Below are positions 58,057 to 64,000 of a stretch of DNA of 64,000 nt, in pieces; positions within the stretch are counted from its first letter, which is position 1; every line of letters begins with the position of its first letter. The stretch is from the NCBI GenBank assembly GCA_951640165.1, contig OX621245.1, positions 18,344,330 through 18,408,329 of the forward strand, given 5' to 3'. Made by a program: the position numbers and the translations under genes. The notes beneath the pieces are model-generated. The model did not search any database. It worked only from the letters and a program-made list of their open reading frames with translations, and was not told the origin of the DNA. The stretch is from Pseudoips prasinana. Lineage: Eukaryota > Arthropoda > Insecta > Lepidoptera > Nolidae.

Positions 58057-60245
58057 AATTCAATTCAATTCAATTCTTTATTCACATGAAACATGGTAAA
58101 TGGTTACAGATGGTCATGAAAAATAAGGTAGGTACATACATGTTTCGCCAGTTTGGCATGCAAAAAAAATTACAAATTCATTTATGTTACATATTAATAA
58201 CAAAATAAACAATAATAAATGTCAAAAAATACAAACAGAATAATAATGTCAATACTTGTTTATAATCAATTACATGTCATTGAACTTACAGTCTAAATAC
58301 TCTTTGACGCTATAAAACCTATATTGTAACAGGAGCTTAAATAATCTGCATTTAAACATGTTTAGAGACGTTGACTCTCTTATACAATTTGGAATATTAT
58401 TATATAATTTAATGGCCATACCCACACAACTTTTTTGATACAGTGCAGTATTCGGAATATGCGACAATACCAGTCTCTGCGGGTTTCTAACTGACCGTGG
58501 GAATAATTCTTTTGCAGTCGAGAAGAGATGCAAGTTTTGTCTAGCAAACATACAAATTTCAAAAATGTATATTGATGGAAGTGTAAGCAACTTCAGCTTA
58601 TGAAAGTATGGCTTACAAGATTCGTATGGACGTATTCCCACAATTGGTCGTATACATTTTTTTGAGCAATAAAGGCTCGATTAACGTCTGTTGAATTACC
58701 CCATAATAGCAAACCATACCTCAGAGTCGAAGCCACATATGCATGATAAGCCATTATGGTAGTTTTTTCTGAAGTAACACGCCGCAATCGGTTGAGAACA
58801 TATGTAAAGCGATTAAGCTTGTTACATATTTTCTCAACATGTTTTTTCCAATTTAGGTACTTATCAATTATTATTCCCAGAAAGACTGCATTTTCCGTGT
58901 CATCTATGGGTTCTTCTTTATATTTAATAATTTATTTATTTGTTAGGTTTCTATATTGTTTTTGGAAACGCATGTATTTTGGTTTTTTGGTGTTTATTTG
59001 CAGGTTATTTTGTTCAAGCCAGCTTGCTACCGTTTTAATTGTATCATTAATTTGAATTTGAAGGTCACTTGTGTTTTTTTCTTTGTCAGTTTTAACTACT
59101 ATGGATATATCATCAGCGAATAATACAGTTTTGTGGATAGTTATTTGTGGTAAATCGTTAATGTAAAAAAGAAACAAAAGAGGACCCACCACGCTTCCTT
59201 GTGGAACCCCGTATTTGTTTGGTAGATATGTAGACTCGTATGTCTTTAAATTATTATTTTTATCGATGTTTGTGATTTGTACACATTGTGTTCTATTGTC
59301 GAGATACGAACGTATCCAGTCCAACGCAGGGCCTCGTACACCATATGACTCTAACTTTGACAATAATATACGATGTGCTACGAAATCAAAAGCTTTTGTC
59401 ATATCAAATAGTAGTACACTGGTGTCCTTATTGAGATCTAGATTCGTTGTGATGGCTTTAATTAGATCAAACATTTCCAAGGTGGTCGATTTACATTTCT
59501 GAAATCCGTTTTGTTCATTAACAATTATATTAAATTTATTGCTGTATTCTGTTAACCTTCTATGCATACATTTTTCGTAGATTTTAGAAAATATGGAAAT
59601 GAGGGTGACTGGTCTATAATTCCCAAGTTCTCTTTTGTTTCCTTTCTTGTACAATGGCTTTACTATTGACTTTTTTAAAGCACCTGGAAAAGATCCCTTT
59701 TCAAAGGATAAGTTAATTAGGTGAGCTAACAGGGGTGACAATTCATCTGAACATGCTTTTAAAACTTGTGTTGATATATCATCATACCCTACTGATTTCG
59801 TATACCTTAGCGAAAGAATTACTTTTTTTATTTCGTCTTCTGAAGTTGGCTTTAAGAAAAACGAGTGGCCATTATTATTAAACTTAAAATTTGATTTTGT
59901 ATTACCATCTTTATCACTAGTACTAATTAACACATTTGTAGATTCTATAAAAAAAGTATTGAATCTCAAGGCTATTTGTAAAGGAATATTAATAATTTTT
60001 TCTTCAGTATTTATTTCGTCAATGTACGTCATATAGTCAAGGTTATTATTATACTCATTTTTTACTACTTTCCATGCCGCCCTGCAGATATTTTTACTTT
60101 TTGATAAAAATTTGTCGTTCGAGAGCTTGTGGGACGTAGCAAGGCAGTGTTTCAATATTTTTGAGTACCGTTTGAATTCAATTTTATTTTCTGATGATTT
60201 GAATTTATAGTACTTGAATCTCAATTTTCTTTTCATCCATGTTAT
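58057..60245 (-). pseudogene. Jockey/CR1-superclade LINE, RT and C-terminus, one stop and one frameshift
   Basis: The minus-strand frame from 60236 covers the linker after the endonuclease, then RT blocks KPLYKKGNKRELGNYRPVTL, NGFQKCKSTTLEMFDLI, LLFDMTKAFDFVAH, GVPQGSVVGPLLFLFYINDL, the catalytic VLFADDISIVV and NNLQINTKK. A TAA at 58932-58934 interrupts it; the same frame resumes with FLGIIIDKYLNWKKHVEKI and STLRYGLLLWGNS. A one-base loss in the T run at 58657-58663 shifts the frame to the C-terminal part GIRPYESCKPYFHKLKLLTL to YNNIPNCIRESTSLNMFKCR, ending at 58270. The 3' end is a (TTGAA)n microsatellite at 58057-58078. Only two lesions in about 2 kb: a fairly young 5'-truncated copy lacking the endonuclease. 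Confidence 0.88.
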
Positions 60246-60798
60246 AATTAAAAAATACCTACCTAAATAGTCTACAGAAAGATTTAACGTTTCTTTTCAA
60301 TATTCGTTTATTAAATGTTAGATTCAAAACTAATAGCAATATTTTCTTAAGTATAATTGACCTAACATTTTACTACATTGTTTGTTACTTAATGTTATAC
60401 GCTTAGACGCATGGGCTATCTTCTGTTGTGTATAACAAGAAAGTATAAAATACCGTCATTATGCTTAATAACGCATGTTAAAAGCGTAGCAGCCAGGGGG
60501 CGATGAGTCGTGGGCGTAAAGAGACCTATAAAACTGATTTACTTTCCTTTCAAAAAACATGCAAGAATCGTATCTGTACCGTCAAAATCCGCATTTCTTG
60601 CCAGAGTTATTGCTATTGAATGAAATTTGGAATTGTGATATTATTTTTGAAGACTAAGATTTTTGTTGTTGAAACAAAAAGAACAACTTTATAATTTGCG
60701 CATGATTCACAATAGTTTTTGTAACAGTGGACGTAAGTATTACGCTGCTGGAAATGAGATATTTCCAAAATATTGTTTTATAGCTTTTACTCTTTTCC
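60246..60798. other. Spacer between two LINEs
   Basis: No ORF1-like frame is present upstream of the next LINE. Sequence is AT-rich with no recognisable element. Confidence 0.4.
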
Positions 60799-63700
60799 TT
60801 GATGTGTGACAAAACCAATTTACTTCTTGACGAATTGGATAATACATACCTCTCAAAATCTGTTGAATTAGATAATCCTGACTTATGTAAACAATACCTC
60901 GACATTCCCAGCAACAAATTAACTATTTTGTCTCAGAATATTCGTAGTTTAAATAAGAACCTTGACACTCTACTCGTTTTTCTGTACCGCCTACAATTTA
61001 AACCTGACATTATCATCTTAACTGAATGCTGGCTTACTGACCCATTTACACCAATTGATTTGGAAGATTACAATTGCTTTTATTCGATAAAATACAGGAA
61101 CAAGAACGGCGGTATCGTCATATACTCGAAATCCGATCTACAGGTTTCAGTTACTGAACCAGAATTTGACGACGCTGAGTGTCTAAAACTAGAAATTGCG
61201 CAATCATATACCATATTTGCGATTTATCGCTCACCATCATTTCACAATATTATCAAATTCATCACTTCTCTGGAAAGTAACCTTAATAAATGCAAATCCC
61301 TGCACTCTGTTATAGTTGGTGACATTAATCTGGACATAAAAGATAACTCCACTGACCCCCGTTCTGACGAGTATCTGAGCTTGACCACTCACTATGGATA
61401 TGTGCCTACACACACAATTCCAACACGAGGCTCAAATTGTATAGACCATTGTATGATCAAGACAAATTTAGCATCAAATACTGTCGTCTGTCACTCAGAC
61501 ATAACAGATCACAGCTCTATAATATGTAGCATTGGTTCCCCCCACCTTAAACAAAAACACATAAAAACTTACACGAAAATTAACCACGATGGCCTTATAA
61601 AAGATCTTGCCGAAACTAACTGGTCAGAATTGTATACAACTGATGATGTTAATTTAGCTACTAAATTATTTGTTCAAAATTTCAATAACGCAGTGGTCCA
61701 AAATACGTCTACTCATAAGCTAAAAAGTTCTGATATAATTTCTAAGGAATGGATAACACCAGGGCTTTTAAAATGCATCAGGAATCGGGACAAACTTCAC
61801 ATCGAGGCAAGAAAAAACAAAACCAATCAAAATATTCAAGAAAAATATAGATTATATAGAAATTATTGTGTAAATATCCTGCAAGCTCAAAAAAACAAAT
61901 TCGAACAAAATCTACTCCTCAAAAATAAAAATAATATTAAAAAAACCTGGGACTCAATAAAAACAATATGTAACATTGCCAAATCTAGACATAAAAATGA
62001 GGACTTACTCCTAATTGAAAACAGCACACACATGTCATTAAATACCGTAAATAAGTATTTCAGCTCCATTGGAGAACAACTAGCCAATACAGTTCTTAAC
62101 AAATTAGGATCAACTGAAAATAAACTGACACAAAATTTGAAAGCCTCAACAAATAACTCGGCTAACTCTTTATTCTTCACCCCCACAGATAAATTTGAGA
62201 TCACCAAACTAATTGGCACGCTCAAATCCAGCAAAGCATCTGGAACAGACAACATAAGCAACGACATGTTAAAAATTGCTAAGTTTGTTGTAGCTGACCC
62301 GATTGCATACATCTGCAACTTAAGTTTATCTTCAGGTTTAGTCCCTGGTGAATTAAAAATAGCCAATGTTATCCCAGTCCTAAAGGCAGGGGATTCCTCC
62401 GAGCCTGCTAATTATAGACCAATATCACTCGTAAGTGTCCTATCAAAAATAATTGAAAAGGTAGTCAATGTTAGGTTAACGAACTACTTGGACAAGCACA
62501 ACTTATTGGCTGGGAACCAATTTGGTTTTCGCACGGGTAGGTCCACGGAGGACGCTGTCACACAGCTTGTAGATACTGTGATTAAAAAAACTGATGAAGG
62601 CCATAAATGTGTCGGCGTCTTCTTGGACCTAGCTAAAGCCTTTGATACGGTTTCTCGGCCATTACTTATTAAAAAGCTGGAGTTGATTGGAGTGAGGGGC
62701 CTTGCATTGCAGTGGTTTACTTCATACCTTTCAAATCGGAAACAACGTGTTCAAATTGGAGAGCATTCTAGCAACTACGTAGATATTACATATGGCGTAC
62801 CCCAGGGTAGTATTCTGGGACCCACACTGTTCCTGATCTACATAAACGACCTATGCTCATGAAACTCCAACATGCCAGTATTTTTACTTTTGCTGATGAC
62901 ACTGCTATAGTTTTTCATGCAAAAACTTGGGATAGGGTCGTTTGTGTAGCACAGGAAGGCCTTAGGATAGTATCTAGTTGGTTGCAGAATAATCTCCTTA
63001 CGCTAAATACCAATAAAACCAAATTTGTTAGCTTCAGAGTTTCTTGTCGGTCTGCGCCAGAAAGACCACTGGAAATTATAATCCATGAATGCAATAGCTA
63101 TAATAATCATATCACTAAGTGCCAATGCCAAGTCTTAGAACAAGTATCTTCAATAAAATACCTAGGTATATTAATAGACGAAAAACTTACGTGGAAAAGT
63201 CAGATAGAGGCACTTGTTAAACGTGTAAGGAAACTATCTCATATTTTCAAGAAATTAAGATCTATTGCGAGTCTTAAATTGGTTCGATCCGTGTACTTTA
63301 GTTTATGTCAATCTATTTTGAGCTACTGTATACCAGTTTGGGGCACCGCTAATAAGACTGACCTGATTAAACTCGAACGAGCTCAGCGAACGATCCTGAA
63401 AATTATACACAAAAAGCCTTGGCGCTACTCTACTGATTCTCTATACTTGGAATGCAACCTTCTCCGTGTGAGGCAATTATTCATTACCTCAAGTGTGCTT
63501 CGATTTCACAAGGTCGCGATACATAGAGCACGCTCATCACACAGGACTCTCAAATGGGATCGACCAAAAATGCGTTCTTCTTTTGCACATAAATGCTTTG
63601 CTTATCTTGGACCCTTTCTGTATTCAAGATTTTATAATAATAATAAGAGTGTTTTAAACATGACCTACTCGAGATGTAAAGCTACCATTTTCAATTGGCT

Positions 63701-64000
63701 TCATCCTAAAAACTACAGTCAAACTGAAGAACTATTACACATCGGTTTGTAATGCGCAGTCTTCCACACACACGCACACACACACATACACACACACACA
63801 CCCATTCAATCACTCTCTCACACGCACACACATTTTTATTTAATATAATTGTAATTTTATTTTTACTTCTTAATTTAATTTTTACTTTTCAATTTCAATT
63901 TTTATTGTACGTTTTAATTTAATTTTTACTATTTAAATTAAATTTATACTTGTTTTATATGAAGGAAGGAACTGGGCCTCACGACACAGGGAATCCTAGT
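60799..64000 (+). pseudogene. Nearly complete LINE ORF2: endonuclease plus reverse transcriptase, one frameshift
   Basis: ATG at 60802 opens a frame of 687 codons. Endonuclease (APE type): ILSQNIRSLNKNLD, LTECWL (catalytic Glu), AIYRSPS, VGDINLD and SDITDHSSI (catalytic Asp-His). RT: ANYRPISLVSVLSKIIEKV, NQFGFRTGRSTEDAV, FLDLAKAFDTVSR and YGVPQGSILGPTLFLIYIND. The frame ends at the TGA at 62860-62862, just before the catalytic FADDTAIVF (62889-62915), which continues in the other frame through NNLLTLNTNKTKFV, KYLGILIDEKLTWKSQI and ILSYCIPVWGT to the stop at 63750-63752. A 3' UTR follows with a (CA)n run and runs off the window. Both halves are otherwise intact, so one indel separates it from a full ORF2. 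No ORF1 is visible. By its domains it belongs to the jockey/CR1 superclade and differs from the neighbouring minus-strand LINE. Confidence 0.9.
63757..63835. repeat. (CA)n-rich microsatellite in the LINE 3' UTR
   Basis: Imperfect CA repeat with tctc and cgca interruptions immediately after the LINE stop codon. Confidence 0.9.

Noticed and set aside
61887..62366. 159-codon minus-strand frame
   Set aside because: Antisense of the LINE ORF2 between the endonuclease and RT.
47686..64000. First coding exon of the GPCR
   Set aside because: No minus-strand frame with a start codon, N-glycosylation sites and a phase-2 donor could be singled out from chance frames.

Overview
The window is eukaryotic nuclear DNA and very probably from a moth or butterfly. 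It is AT-rich, has no bacterial-type gene packing, and is filled with tRNA-derived SINEs, 5'-truncated non-LTR retrotransposons, small inverted-repeat elements and short repeats ending in ..CTAGT that resemble those common in lepidopteran genomes. The assignment rests on the repeat repertoire and on one insect neuropeptide-receptor gene. No rRNA, functional tRNA or CRISPR array was seen.

The one clear host gene lies on the minus strand and spans most of the window. Three coding exons of a rhodopsin-family GPCR of the tachykinin/natalisin receptor group (closest by eye to insect TkR86C) lie at 47543-47685 (end of the N-terminus plus TM1), 42419-42632 (TM2-TM3) and 3088-3222 (the second and third residues of DRY, intracellular loop 2, TM4). 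All have canonical splice sites and the phases join exactly (1, then 2). The last intron is about 39 kb. The N-terminal exon(s) and the exons for TM5-TM7 were not found; the latter should lie beyond position 1.

Layout. 0.5-2 kb: a broken hAT-type BED-finger transposase gene ending in a (TA)n microsatellite. 3.1 kb: GPCR exon. 4.1-5.3 kb: remains of a tyrosine-recombinase (Crypton-like) gene, split by a small element with repeated palindromes. 5.6-19 kb: LINE tails, SINEs, a CR1/L2-type LINE (13.3-15.1 kb) and a second LINE (17.8-19.0 kb). 20.5-20.9 kb: tandem array of hairpins. 21.2 kb: LINE tail nested in a SINE with a 13-bp target duplication. 22.4-23.7 kb: a complete mariner with three in-frame stops. 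24-41 kb: scattered LINE ends, MITEs, SINEs and a repeat that rearranged into a perfect inverted and tandem duplication (31.7-32.5 kb). 42.4-47.7 kb: two GPCR exons. 49-57 kb: SINEs and two young RTE insertions with clean target duplications. 58-64 kb: a 5'-truncated LINE on the minus strand, then a nearly complete endonuclease-plus-RT LINE on the plus strand running off the window edge.

The elements do not form a pathway. They are a layered record of transposition into the introns and flanks of one receptor gene. All seven recognised copies of the commonest SINE lie in the sense direction of that gene.
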